Made by a program: the position numbers and the translations under genes | In this document: one piece after another, positions 16,577 to 24,958 of the stretch | Numbering within the stretch: position 1 is the stretch's first letter | Layout of the letters: each line of letters opens with the position of its first letter | Origin: a virus | Virus record (IMG/VR): IMGVR_UViG_3300029309_000124 | Location: 1 to 36,057 of that record | Direction: 5' to 3' (one strand) | Length of the DNA: 36,057 bases | Notes under the pieces: model-generated | The model's database searches: none | Told to the model about the DNA's origin: nothing | Seen by the model: only the letters and a program-made list of their open reading frames with translations

Positions 16577-17051
16577 CGAATAGTCCCTCCCTGGATCTGA
16601 TGCATTCAGCTTGAATCTCAAAACGAGATTGTACTTGGCCAAACAGCAGCTTAGGCTCATTGAGCTTAACTATTTCGTAGTAAACACTTCCGTACCTAAC
16701 AAAGTCACCTTCTCTCACAAATAAATTCTGGTCCTCTGTTAAACGTCTCTTGTGAAAATTTATTTTAATTTTTGTTGATTTATCAATTGCGAAACCATCC
16801 ATATCTGTGGTCTCAACGCCTTGGTACTCCACTAGAGCAAAAACCCTTATTGGATGGATAAAATTCTTTTCAACTGCTTCACCATATATTGGATGATAAT
16901 TTGTGTGATCAATATCGATTGGAAAATAAAGAACCTGTTGTCCAACAACTCGTTCAATGATCTCATCGTTGATTTGTTTTACAAGATTCTTTTCTTTTTC
17001 TCCAAGAAATAGTGGAGGTGGTGGCGATGCCGGTTGTTCCCATTCAGACAT
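16566..17051 (-). CDS. Probable neck protein, gp14-like
   Basis: A 161-residue protein. After a Pro-rich N-terminus (QPASPPPPLF), the core has 'YFPIDIDHTNYHPIYGEAVEKNF' (in part), a 'D-x-(I/L)YGE-x6-(F/Y)-x2-P' pattern found in gp14-type neck proteins, then 'FALVEYQGVET' and 'REGDFVRYGSVYYEIVKL'. T4 gp14 is longer (256). gp14 binds gp13 at the head-tail joint. Its stop overlaps the start of the gp15-like gene by 11 nt, which supports co-translation of neck and tail-completion subunits. Confidence is moderate, since motif and gene order are the only evidence. Confidence 0.62.
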   Translation of the reverse strand: MSEWEQPASPPPPLFLGEKEKNLVKQINDEIIERVVGQQVLYFPIDIDHTNYHPIYGEAVEKNFIHPIRVFALVEYQGVETTDMDGFAIDKSTKIKINFHKRRLTEDQNLFVREGDFVRYGSVYYEIVKLNEPKLLFGQVQSRFEIQAECIRSREGLFDGQ

Positions 17052-17054
17052 TTA

Positions 17055-19508
17055 TTACCCTCTTAAAACTCTTAACTTAATAAATCTTATATTTTCATTC
17101 ACCTGTTCAGTCTCTTCTGGTTCTGGCTCATCACCAATAACTTCATCTGCTAATTCCATAAGACTTTCATTTATATCTTCCCAATCAACATTCTCCATGC
17201 TGGCCATGTGTGTTCTAATTTTATTACCGTCGCCAATATCAGAAGTCTCTACACTCCAAGAAAGCTTTACAGGCATTGCTTCATAATTCATCCCCAGTCC
17301 TGTTGCTGTTTGTTGTCCTTGTGGTTCAATTTTAAAATTCATCTTATCCTCAAGGATATTAAGGGCCGAATGAGAACCCATAGCGTTATATATTGACTCT
17401 AAGGTTCTTTCCATGAGACCACTATCTGTTACGGATTTTGCTAGCAACTTAGCAATCTTAATTTCTTCTGAGTCTATTTCATAATTATACTGACCACTTG
17501 CACTATATCCATCAGATGATTCTTCACCATCATCGTCATACAGATCAAATTCAAAATCAAAATCACCGGTTCCATCAAAATTTTGTCCAATAGATCCCAT
17601 TACTCGTGCTTCACCACCAGCTATTAAGTTCTGTTCTTGGAGTGACCTTATGATGATATGATAGACTGGTCCGAGTCTATCAAATATTCTACTTAGTCCA
17701 GGGAAACCTCGTTGTCTAAAGCCGTCAAAGACAGTTGTAAGATCATCTTGTAGATCTCCATTAATAACATCAAAACGAGGCTCATAAGAAAAATACTGTA
17801 TACAGTCACTATCTAGCCTAATGTTTACATCAAACCCTTTTAGGCTTCCTGTTTCTTCATACCTTACAGCAACTCTACTGATGTTACCGGTACCTTCAGC
17901 CGATCCAGGAATGTCGGCTAGGTATACATCAAGCAAATCAGCTACTCTGTTTTCAATCTCGTCCTGAACTGCGTTTGTCTCGGCAAAAGTTAATGAAGCA
18001 TCTCTCGGTGAGTGTACCCAAATACTTATATCACAAATGAATTCTACAGAAAACTGTCCGTCGTCTTCTACTAAATCAAAATCAAGCTTGATGTTACTTT
18101 GCAACCCCAGTTCTTGAATTACTTCAACAATTCTTTGCCTTACAGATTCAACGTTAGGTACTCCAAGTTGGCCCATTAATTCGTTTTGCATATCAGAGTC
18201 ATACTGAGGTTCGCCAAAGAAAATTAACTCTTGATTACTCATTGCTTTAAACAATTTTGGTAAAGTTTTGCTTACCTGATACCCTTCATCTTGATATGAT
18301 CCGCCATAACGGGTAAACCTACCCATATCAATCTCTCCGCCCTCAAGCTCAATTACTCTTCTCATCTTATCAGATTGCGATTCAGCTACTGACTTATAGA
18401 CATATTCAGCAAGGCCAGGAAATTTTACTCCATAAGTTTTGCCTTGTGGAGCTAACAATTTAACTGTTTGATCTCCATTGTTGTACGAGACGTTTTTGAT
18501 TCTTAATCTTGTTATTGGGCTTAGTCCCCCAAGGTTTCTTTGGGGGTCTTCAAATATTTCTCCTTCTATTGCCTCTGGGACCTCATGTGCATCAAGTCCT
18601 CGCCTAACGTCTTCAATGGTTATTTCACCGTCATCTTCACCAAAGTCAAGAAACTCTCTCATACTTTCTTCTGGGACAACATAAGATATAACTCCGTTAC
18701 CATGCGCTTCCGACAACGCACAGATATTAAACTTATCAAATGTAACTCCATCACCGCCTTCTGCTTTTTTATAATCTGATGATGGTAATGAATGACATGA
18801 TTCAAGAGGACGAAAATCAGACATACGGTAAACGTCAATTGGGTGCCTAGAGTAAATCAGGTAATTTTTGCTCGTGTAGTTTTTGTAGTTTCTAGTTAAA
18901 TCATCAAGCTTATTACCGTCATCAACAAACTCTTTTAATTCCTTAGCTGTTTTTAGGTCGGGATTGCCTCTGTTGGTAATCCTTGCTGCGCCTTCTGGGC
19001 CGTATAGAAAATTTAATTGTTGACCAATCTTCTGTAGGTTTCTTTCCAATTTGCTTAAAACAGCTGTCTGTCCAGCATATGCTACTTTTGCTCTGCTTGT
19101 TCTGTATTTAATTTGTTTATATGTCTCTGGTGTTTTTACAAACTGAGAAAACAACTTGGGTAAATTAAGTTCAATGGATTTTCTTGATATTTTTGATTTA
19201 CCATCTTTCTTGTAAACAGTTTCTTTTGTTTTTCTTGCCTTTAGAGTATTCTTGTCTCCATCTTCTGATACAAAAAATTCCCATCCATACTTCTCGAGAA
19301 AAGTTAATATTTTACCTAGTGGTCCTGAGCCTACATTTAAATCAACAGCCTGCGCGATACGATACTTTCCTTGAAAAAAGTCATTAAAAGGCAGAGCGCC
19401 GGCAGGCATCTCAAGGAGTTGCTTTAGGTTCTCAATTTCTTCTTCTGTGGCTTCTTGAATCTTTTGCTCTTTAAGAAACTTACGCCAATTTTCAATCAAC
19501 AGTTTCAT
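17055..19508 (-). CDS. Large uncharacterised protein inside the neck operon
   Basis: An 817-residue acidic protein of unknown function. It starts MKLLIENWRKFLKEQ, a short amphipathic N-terminus seen on many unrelated marine phage proteins. A compact conserved-looking core lies at residues 218-278: 'YSRHPIDVYRMSDFRPLESCHSL' (in part), then 'CALSEAHGNGVISYVV', with Cys238, His239, Cys263 and His269 as possible functional residues. The C-terminal half is alternating alpha/beta and very Asp/Glu-rich (DFDFEFDLYDDDGEESSD). No membrane segment is seen. It sits 3 nt downstream of the gp13-like gene and 3 nt before the gp14-like gene, so it is made with connector proteins, yet T4 has no counterpart there. 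It could be an injected virion protein or an enzyme; neither can be settled from sequence. Confidence 0.8.
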   Translation of the reverse strand: MKLLIENWRKFLKEQKIQEATEEEIENLKQLLEMPAGALPFNDFFQGKYRIAQAVDLNVGSGPLGKILTFLEKYGWEFFVSEDGDKNTLKARKTKETVYKKDGKSKISRKSIELNLPKLFSQFVKTPETYKQIKYRTSRAKVAYAGQTAVLSKLERNLQKIGQQLNFLYGPEGAARITNRGNPDLKTAKELKEFVDDGNKLDDLTRNYKNYTSKNYLIYSRHPIDVYRMSDFRPLESCHSLPSSDYKKAEGGDGVTFDKFNICALSEAHGNGVISYVVPEESMREFLDFGEDDGEITIEDVRRGLDAHEVPEAIEGEIFEDPQRNLGGLSPITRLRIKNVSYNNGDQTVKLLAPQGKTYGVKFPGLAEYVYKSVAESQSDKMRRVIELEGGEIDMGRFTRYGGSYQDEGYQVSKTLPKLFKAMSNQELIFFGEPQYDSDMQNELMGQLGVPNVESVRQRIVEVIQELGLQSNIKLDFDLVEDDGQFSVEFICDISIWVHSPRDASLTFAETNAVQDEIENRVADLLDVYLADIPGSAEGTGNISRVAVRYEETGSLKGFDVNIRLDSDCIQYFSYEPRFDVINGDLQDDLTTVFDGFRQRGFPGLSRIFDRLGPVYHIIIRSLQEQNLIAGGEARVMGSIGQNFDGTGDFDFEFDLYDDDGEESSDGYSASGQYNYEIDSEEIKIAKLLAKSVTDSGLMERTLESIYNAMGSHSALNILEDKMNFKIEPQGQQTATGLGMNYEAMPVKLSWSVETSDIGDGNKIRTHMASMENVDWEDINESLMELADEVIGDEPEPEETEQVNENIRFIKLRVLRG

Positions 19509-19511
19509 TTT

Positions 19512-20759
19512 TTATCCTACAAATATTTTAAGTGGAGTGTTACCTACAATTGCGTTAGTGTTATCAATCATGCTTTTATCAACCTCTGCGAGTTTAGCAT
19601 AAAGCATTTCATCAAGTTGTTTGTTGAGTTCTTCTCGAAGTCCGTTTTGCTCTTCTTTAGCTTGGGTTAAAAGCTCGCTAGCGTTAAGGGTAACATTATC
19701 ACCAGGAATTGGAACTGAGTTACCAAACTTTCCTCTGATCTGTCCAAGGGTCTCTTTTGAAAGAGCCAATGCAAAACGTCTAATCCACTGTTGACCAATT
19801 GAGTTAATACTTGTAAAAGGCAAGTTTTCCATAGGCATTGTGTTTAGGTTATTAATACCATCTATACCCTCATCATAAGAACCAGTAGCGAAAGCATTAT
19901 TGTCCTCCACGGAAAATCTAAACCAAAACTTCTCAGGTGATACACTATCAGGGATTGGATACAATCTTAGGTTGTTATCAATAATTTCATAAGAGTAATG
20001 TGAGGTTCTGGTATACAAATGATCTTCGTAGTTAATAGCTTGCATTTTGTTCTGCCATACTGGTATTACTTGGAACGTTGAATCATCTGCGTATTGACCA
20101 TATGTATGGTAATCGCCAACAACATTCAGGCCGCCATAATAACCATAGAATCTCCACATTTGTCTTGGGGTTACATAATAGACTTGTCTGATTTTAATTC
20201 TCTTGTCCTTATTAATGTTCTCATAAGGAACACCGCCTGCTTCTGCTGATGCACTAACGATTGCTTGGAGGTCATAATCTTGCTTATCCGGTACACTGTC
20301 GAACGAAGCAGAGTATATTCTAGTTGTTCCTCCAACAACAGACTCGGTTGAAAACTTGTCTGCTGTTCTAAACGCATAGTCAAAAATAAACTTAGGATAC
20401 TTGAGAGAAACAGAATCAGTTCCATCCACAGTGCCTTTGTGATCAAACGACCCCGTAGTGCCCCCTAGGGCGCTCCCTAAAGCGTTTCTTGCTTGGTGGA
20501 GGTTGACTATGTAGGAGTACTCTAAAACGGCCTCCTCGTAGTTATTATAGACGTTATCTGCTGTAAGTTCAATGTCTAGAACATCACCACCGAGCCTCTT
20601 ATATGTATATGCAACTTGTGCAGCAGCACCAGACAGAAATGCTGTATCTGCTCCATAAAAGTTAATGGCCAAGCTGGTTGATACATCAGTCTCGGAACCA
20701 GTAGATGGTAATATAATTGCGCTTGTTGTAGAAGCCGGTGTTAAATCTGGGAACGACAT
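19512..20759 (-). CDS. Probable neck/head-completion protein, gp13-like
   Basis: A 415-residue protein at the start of the connector operon. Segments 'VYNNYEEAVLEYSYIVNLHQAR', 'IRQVYYVTPRQMW', 'FWFRFSVEDNNAF', 'SINSIGQQWIRRFALALSKETLGQIRGKFG' (cited in part) and 'VPIPGDNVTLNASELLTQAKEEQ' follow the pattern of T4-type neck proteins in marine phages, where an (IPGG)-x-VTLN-x-(EL) block precedes a C-terminal helix. T4 gp13 has 309 residues, so this one carries extra N-terminal sequence. gp13 with gp14 seals the filled head and offers the tail-binding surface. The assignment rests on pattern memory and on gene order before gp14- and gp15-like genes. Confidence 0.6.
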   Translation of the reverse strand: MSFPDLTPASTTSAIILPSTGSETDVSTSLAINFYGADTAFLSGAAAQVAYTYKRLGGDVLDIELTADNVYNNYEEAVLEYSYIVNLHQARNALGSALGGTTGSFDHKGTVDGTDSVSLKYPKFIFDYAFRTADKFSTESVVGGTTRIYSASFDSVPDKQDYDLQAIVSASAEAGGVPYENINKDKRIKIRQVYYVTPRQMWRFYGYYGGLNVVGDYHTYGQYADDSTFQVIPVWQNKMQAINYEDHLYTRTSHYSYEIIDNNLRLYPIPDSVSPEKFWFRFSVEDNNAFATGSYDEGIDGINNLNTMPMENLPFTSINSIGQQWIRRFALALSKETLGQIRGKFGNSVPIPGDNVTLNASELLTQAKEEQNGLREELNKQLDEMLYAKLAEVDKSMIDNTNAIVGNTPLKIFVG

Positions 20760-20779
20760 TAAGGATCCTCCATTCTCAG

Positions 20780-20787
20780 TAAATAGT
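20780..20787 (-). promoter_or_regulatory. Candidate late promoter box ACTATTTA before the neck genes
   Basis: An exact ACTATTTA on the minus strand immediately after the terminator, 20 nt before the ATG at 20759, with GGAGGATCC between box and start. Confidence 0.58.
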
Positions 20788-20794
20788 TATAAGA

Positions 20795-20839
20795 AGAAAG
20801 AAACCTCCACAAATACATGTGGAGGCACAAAGGAGGTTT
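20795..20839 (-). terminator. Rho-independent terminator after the Lys-rich protein gene
   Basis: The minus strand has CCTCCACA pairing with TGTGGAGG (8 bp, 6-nt loop), followed by TTTCTTTCTTCTT. An alternative stem AAACCTCC/GGAGGTTT encloses part of the same region. Confidence 0.75.
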
Positions 20840-20851
20840 GTATTATAACAC

Positions 20852-21193
20852 TCAGGAAGTTTTTTTCTTTCTGGTAGTTTTTTTATTAGTAGTCTTGGAG
20901 TTTGACGCTTTAGTTGTCTTTTTCTTAGCTGGTGCTTTTTTGACTTCTTTAGCTTTCTCTTCTTTTTTCTTTTCTTCTTCTTCTATTCTTGCTAACTCTT
21001 CAAGTCTCGCTTGTTCTTCAAGCTTTGCCTGTTCCTCTGCAAGTCTTCTTGCTTCAGCTTCAGCTTTGACTTTTTCTTGTTCATCAATGATGTAACCAAG
21101 TCCTGCACGACGAGCCTCCTGGGGATCTAATTCAATCCCCAGAAGACGGTGTTGTCGTAATAGAAGTTTTTTTCTTTTTGATCTACGACCCAT
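20852..21193 (-). CDS. Coiled-coil protein with a histone-H1-like Lys-rich tail
   Basis: A 113-residue protein. Residues 1-45 are basic then mixed (MGRRSKRKKLLLRQHRLLG). Residues about 40-85 form a highly charged coiled coil (AEARRLAEEQAKLEEQARLEE). The last 30 residues are Lys/Thr/Ala repeats (KKAPAKKKTTKAS) like bacterial or eukaryotic H1-type tails. Such tails usually bind nucleic acid without specificity. Encoded among head genes, it could be packaged with or near the genome, or tether DNA to the capsid; this is inference. It follows its neighbour by 13 nt and is ended by a hairpin terminator. Confidence 0.65.
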   Translation of the reverse strand: MGRRSKRKKLLLRQHRLLGIELDPQEARRAGLGYIIDEQEKVKAEAEARRLAEEQAKLEEQARLEELARIEEEEKKKEEKAKEVKKAPAKKKTTKASNSKTTNKKTTRKKKTS

Positions 21194-21206
21194 TAGTTAC
21201 CTCTTG

Positions 21207-21656
21207 TTATTGATCGCCAAATGCAAGTGTTCCACCAGTTGCTCTACCATAACACATCCACTTGGTACCATCTGAATAACACTCTACAAATGAGCCGGCT
21301 TTCGCAGCTTGGCCAAAGGTAATTCTATCGTTATCAGAAGCGTTAGATTGACTTAGAGCGTCAATATTTCCACCAGCAGACTCCTGAACTAAGTATCCGT
21401 CCATCAAAACATTTTCTTCGTTAGCATTAATTACTACAGATTTAGAAGTGCCAACAAGAACACTAATCATGAACTTAAAATAAGCTCCATCTTGTACGGG
21501 TGGTAATGTTATTGTGACGTTGTTGGTAGCGTCAATAAAATAAAGCTCACCAGTTTCAGCAGCAGTAATTGATTTAGAAGCGTCTGCTGATCCAGCATCA
21601 ATTGTTTCTACTCTTTGGCGGCTTGCGACTCTTGCCGCTCTTGCAACTCTAGACAT
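21207..21656 (-). CDS. Small beta-domain virion protein, possible capsid decoration protein
   Basis: A 149-residue protein encoded just after the capsid gene. The N-terminus is Arg-rich (SRVARAARVASRQRVE). The rest has the pattern 'NNVTITLPPVQDGAYFKF', 'KSVVINANEENVLMDGYL' and 'VECYSDGTKWMCYG', resembling the C-terminal domains of the 662-aa and 860-aa fibres (TLP...G..., IDG..., DG..W). A capsid-bound decoration or head-fibre protein is plausible from position and fold type, but unproven. It has a good GGAG site and its own unit after the capsid terminator. The gap contains ACTAGTTA, a poor relative of the promoter box, so its promoter is uncertain. Confidence 0.7.
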   Translation of the reverse strand: MSRVARAARVASRQRVETIDAGSADASKSITAAETGELYFIDATNNVTITLPPVQDGAYFKFMISVLVGTSKSVVINANEENVLMDGYLVQESAGGNIDALSQSNASDNDRITFGQAAKAGSFVECYSDGTKWMCYGRATGGTLAFGDQ

Positions 21657-21719
21657 AATTTATTCTCCTTAAAAATGTGAAGGCATTATGAGGCCCTTTC
21701 TCCTATAACTAGTATTGAA

Positions 21720-21754
21720 CAAAAGAAAAAGCCTCTCGGATTTTTCCGAGAGGC
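21720..21754 (-). terminator. Rho-independent terminator after the major capsid gene
   Basis: A perfect 10-bp stem, GCCTCTCGGA with TCCGAGAGGC, around a 4-nt loop; the minus-strand copy runs into TTTTTCTTTT. It is the strongest hairpin seen in the window. Confidence 0.92.
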
Positions 21755-21788
21755 CCTCTTTGGTTTAATCAAAAACTTAAGTTAATGA

Positions 21789-23546
21789 TTAGGAACCAGA
21801 CTCACCAAGAAGTCCACGACAGATAACAAGTCCGTACATATCTGGACGAACCATCTTCTTAGCATAACGAGTCATTACGCCCTTACGTGGGACGAAATCT
21901 TCTGGCCCGAAGATAGTTGGAGTAGTTTGAAGTGGGACGTATGGAGCGTAAACATATCCGCTCTCAAGGAAAGAAGAACCTTTACGACCAACGAGAACAA
22001 CGTTACGTGGGAAGTAAGGATCAACGATTACGTCAAACTTACGGTTGAGAGACCCAACCTTAACAGCTCCGATTTCGCCACGCTCTGCATCAGCAGTAAC
22101 GTTAGCACGGAATCCAGCAGTAAACTCAAGGATGTTTGCAACTTCAGGAGAAACAACTACGAAGTTAGCGCCACCACGAAGAGTCTTTCTGTGGATCTGA
22201 GCAGATACATCATTGATGGTTTCGATGAGGGTTTCATACCACTCAGAAACAGTACCAGTGAAGTCAGGAGCAGCAGAAGTTGCACCAAGCTCAGCACCAG
22301 TTGAACGATCAACAAAGAGACCTGGGGAACGAGACCAGTAGAAAGTACCAGCAGTTGCACCATTAACGAGGTCAGCAAGGATCTCACGGTCAATTTCCAA
22401 AGCAATTTGCTCAGAAAGGATAGAGGTCAACTCAACCTCAGCATCCAAGTTGTGGTAAGCGTTCAAGTCTTGTCCCAATTCTGGGGTCCACTTGGCCTTC
22501 AACTTTTTGGTTTGCGCTGTGATTGCGATAGAGTCTACCTTGATGTCGATCTCTGGGATGTTTTCAGTGTTCTCAAGCAACATTGTGTATGCATTAAGTG
22601 ATCCAGCAGCAGCGTTAGCGTTAGCTTCGGCTGCGTCTTTGGTTGGGTGATCAACCAAAACATTCTTACCCAAACCTGCTATTTTAGTAAAGCTCAAAAG
22701 ATCAGGACTTTCAGACAAGAAGAAGAAACTAATGTTAGTTCCATCAGTTTTAGTCAAACGACGGATCAATTTAGTAGTAGTGCTATTAATATTACCAGCG
22801 CCACCGTTACGAATAGCGCCCAAAGAAGAACCAGAGATATTGAACGCAGAAAGGTTATCAAGATCAGGGTTAGTCAATGAAGCTTCAGGGATTTTAATCT
22901 CAAGAAGATTAGCAGCATCTTCTGCAAGAACATCTGGGTCAAACTTAATGTCTGACTTTTGAGTTTCACTCAAAGCAGGAACTCCAACGTTAGTACCAAG
23001 GGTAATGCTAGAAGCGGTGACTTCTTGCAATGTTTGAGGTGATCCATAAGCAAGACCAACGGCATCACGAGGACCAGAGAGGTTTTCTCCCAAAGATCCA
23101 ACAAGATTAACACCACCGGTTACTTGTGAACCAACACGATCTGTACCGTAAAGTGAATCACCAGCGGTGTTACCAAAACGATCAGTCATAGAGCCAGTTC
23201 CAAGCTCACCAGAATAGGTGAAATCAAGGAAGAAGATGAGGCCAGATGGAAGGCTCATCGGTTGAACGCTAACAAGATCATTAGCGATAAGTCCGGCGAA
23301 TACACGACGAACAATAGGGAAAGCAACAGCAGCGAAACCTTCAACGTCATTTCCACCCATAGATGAAGATTCACGAAGAAGCTCCTTTGCTTGGTTTTCG
23401 AGAAGACGAGCCATGCTTGACTTATCTTGCTCAGTTTGAAGACCTTCTAGCAAACCAGTAGATTCCCACTTGGAAAGAAGAGCAGCGCCCTCTCTCTTCA
23501 TGTCACGGTTTACGATGCCTTCGGTAAGTTTTTCAACAATAGACAT
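21789..23546 (-). CDS. 23: Major capsid protein, gp23-like
   Basis: A 585-residue HK97-fold capsid protein. The N-terminal region has the gp23 pattern 'MARLLENQAKELLRE', then 'FAAVAFPIVRRVFAGLIANDLVSVQPMS' (cited in part) and 'SGLIFFLDFTY', which corresponds to the QPM-x-GPTG-type strand of T4-like capsids. The C-terminal part contains 'FVVVSPEVANILE' and 'YAPYVPLQTTP', also typical. LLE50 and LRE59 fit the gp21 cleavage rule (L/I-x-E), so a propeptide of about 50-59 residues is likely. It follows the scaffold gene by 21 nt and is followed by a strong terminator. It is somewhat longer than T4 gp23 (521). Confidence 0.95.
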   Translation of the reverse strand: MSIVEKLTEGIVNRDMKREGAALLSKWESTGLLEGLQTEQDKSSMARLLENQAKELLRESSSMGGNDVEGFAAVAFPIVRRVFAGLIANDLVSVQPMSLPSGLIFFLDFTYSGELGTGSMTDRFGNTAGDSLYGTDRVGSQVTGGVNLVGSLGENLSGPRDAVGLAYGSPQTLQEVTASSITLGTNVGVPALSETQKSDIKFDPDVLAEDAANLLEIKIPEASLTNPDLDNLSAFNISGSSLGAIRNGGAGNINSTTTKLIRRLTKTDGTNISFFFLSESPDLLSFTKIAGLGKNVLVDHPTKDAAEANANAAAGSLNAYTMLLENTENIPEIDIKVDSIAITAQTKKLKAKWTPELGQDLNAYHNLDAEVELTSILSEQIALEIDREILADLVNGATAGTFYWSRSPGLFVDRSTGAELGATSAAPDFTGTVSEWYETLIETINDVSAQIHRKTLRGGANFVVVSPEVANILEFTAGFRANVTADAERGEIGAVKVGSLNRKFDVIVDPYFPRNVVLVGRKGSSFLESGYVYAPYVPLQTTPTIFGPEDFVPRKGVMTRYAKKMVRPDMYGLVICRGLLGESGS

Positions 23547-23567
23547 TTTTTTAACTCCTTAAATATA

Positions 23568-24848
23568 TTATTTTATGCCTGCGAGTTTTTGCATCTTTTC
23601 CATAAATGGATCAGCGCTTTTGTTCTCGCTTAAGTTTTGTCTCGTATTAAGCATGCTCGAAAGATTCGATCTTCGGTTGACTGACTCGCTTAGTGATTGT
23701 GGACCTTTTTTCGTTTGTGATCCCACTGTAGCTTTGAGTGTCTCATGAAGTTGCTTTGCTTCTTTCGGAGACTCCGCTGCGGCAATGGCTTCGACAATTT
23801 TTGATTTTTGTCGCTCATTCAAGGAGGCATCGCTCAGTGTGCGGTTTTGATAAATGAGCTTTGCATTTGATAGCAAAGTCTCTTCGAGCGTATCGCTCAG
23901 TTGGTATATCACGCTTTCAAGCTTCTCATTTTGAGCAGCAAGTGCGGAAATTGTTTCGTGAAGATTAGAAACTCTACCAGTTTCCTCTTCCTCTTCTAGT
24001 TCTTCGACATCTTCGTCCATAGATTCACCAACCCGTCCGGATGCTTTACTAGCTTTGTTAGCATCTTCCATCTCTTTATAGTATTCAAGAGTTGGTCTAA
24101 ATGATTGAAAGGTGCCGTCTTTTTCTTCACCCATATCGGCTACAAATTTTTCTTCAAGTACCTCTTCGTCTTCAGACAGTAGAGAAAGTAATTCCTGTAG
24201 CATATCATCCATTTCATTGTCTTCTTCTTGATCAGGAGCATCAGCAGTTTCAGCTTCTGTGTCCGCCGGCTCTTCTGTGTCCAAGTCAAGGTCACCCATC
24301 AGATCATCAATTGACTTAAGCTCATCAGCCATATCATCACGATCTGTATCGCCATCTGTATCAGATGCTTCCAACTCTTTACGTAATGCTCCCAAGTCAA
24401 TCTCAATAAAATCAGGAGTAGATTCGGTCTCCATTGTAAACTGAACTTCTTGATCATCCGGGATACTAGTGTCACCAGCAAAAGGCATTTCAATACTTGA
24501 GCCACCTGCCGAAGGAGCACTAGGGGCTGCCTCTTCTTCTTGCAGGACATCTTCTTCAGTAAGATCAGTCAACTCTTCTGATAGGGCTAAGTAAGCTTTA
24601 CCTTCAGATGGTTGTACTGTGTAATGACCAGTTTCGTTAATACCGTCAATAATCTCTACAATCCCACCTTTGTGTCTTGCCTTAGAGCCACAATGTCTTT
24701 CGTTTACGGTCTCGCCTTCGAGCATTGCGTCTACAGCCTCTTTTATCTGTGGAGCATACTTCTCTATTAAAGATTGCTCAGCGTTCTTTAAGGCAGCTTC
24801 TCGAAGCATTGCAGCATCAATTATTGCTTGTTCTAACATACTAGACAT
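23568..24848 (-). CDS. 22: Prohead core scaffold protein, gp22-like
   Basis: A 426-residue, very acidic protein directly upstream of the major capsid gene, where T4-type phages encode scaffold gp22. The N-terminus is helical. Residues about 90-290 are rich in Asp/Glu with little predicted order. Residues about 290-345 form a coiled coil with 'LESVIYQLSDTLEETLLSNAKLIYQN'-type heptads (cited in part). Then follow 'LNERQKSKIVEAIAAAESPKEAK', a pattern typical of marine gp22-like scaffolds, and a basic tail ending 'PFMEKMQKLAGIK'. It should fill the prohead and be degraded by gp21. It is longer than T4 gp22 (269 residues), mostly through the acidic region. Confidence 0.8.
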   Translation of the reverse strand: MSSMLEQAIIDAAMLREAALKNAEQSLIEKYAPQIKEAVDAMLEGETVNERHCGSKARHKGGIVEIIDGINETGHYTVQPSEGKAYLALSEELTDLTEEDVLQEEEAAPSAPSAGGSSIEMPFAGDTSIPDDQEVQFTMETESTPDFIEIDLGALRKELEASDTDGDTDRDDMADELKSIDDLMGDLDLDTEEPADTEAETADAPDQEEDNEMDDMLQELLSLLSEDEEVLEEKFVADMGEEKDGTFQSFRPTLEYYKEMEDANKASKASGRVGESMDEDVEELEEEEETGRVSNLHETISALAAQNEKLESVIYQLSDTLEETLLSNAKLIYQNRTLSDASLNERQKSKIVEAIAAAESPKEAKQLHETLKATVGSQTKKGPQSLSESVNRRSNLSSMLNTRQNLSENKSADPFMEKMQKLAGIK

Positions 24849-24876
24849 TAAACTATCTCCCTAGGTATTTCTTATG

Positions 24877-24884
24877 TAAATAGT
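24877..24884 (-). promoter_or_regulatory. Candidate late promoter box ACTATTTA before scaffold and capsid genes
   Basis: An exact ACTATTTA on the minus strand directly downstream of a terminator, 28 nt before the scaffold ATG at 24848. It would drive the unit containing the major capsid gene, where strong late expression is expected. Confidence 0.6.
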
Positions 24885-24895
24885 ATCATTAGTTT

Positions 24896-24930
24896 TAAAA
24901 AGAAAAAGCCCCCGAGAAAGTTCTCGGGGA
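24896..24930 (-). terminator. Rho-independent terminator at the end of the fibre block
   Basis: A perfect 9-bp stem on the minus strand, CCCCGAGAA with TTCTCGGGG, followed by GCTTTTTCTTTTT. It separates the fibre block from the scaffold-capsid unit. Confidence 0.88.
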
Positions 24931-24958
24931 CTAGGGCGCTTATATAAAAAGCTTACTA

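Noticed and set aside
16577-16660. 28-codon N-terminal extension of the gp15-like gene
   Set aside because: It would overlap the gp14-like gene by 95 nt and has no ribosome-binding site, whereas the ATG at 16576 has GGGAGGG and gives the T4 gp15 length.
21927-22304. 125-codon plus-strand ORF in the capsid gene
   Set aside because: Antisense to the conserved gp23 C-terminal region, with no ribosome-binding site.
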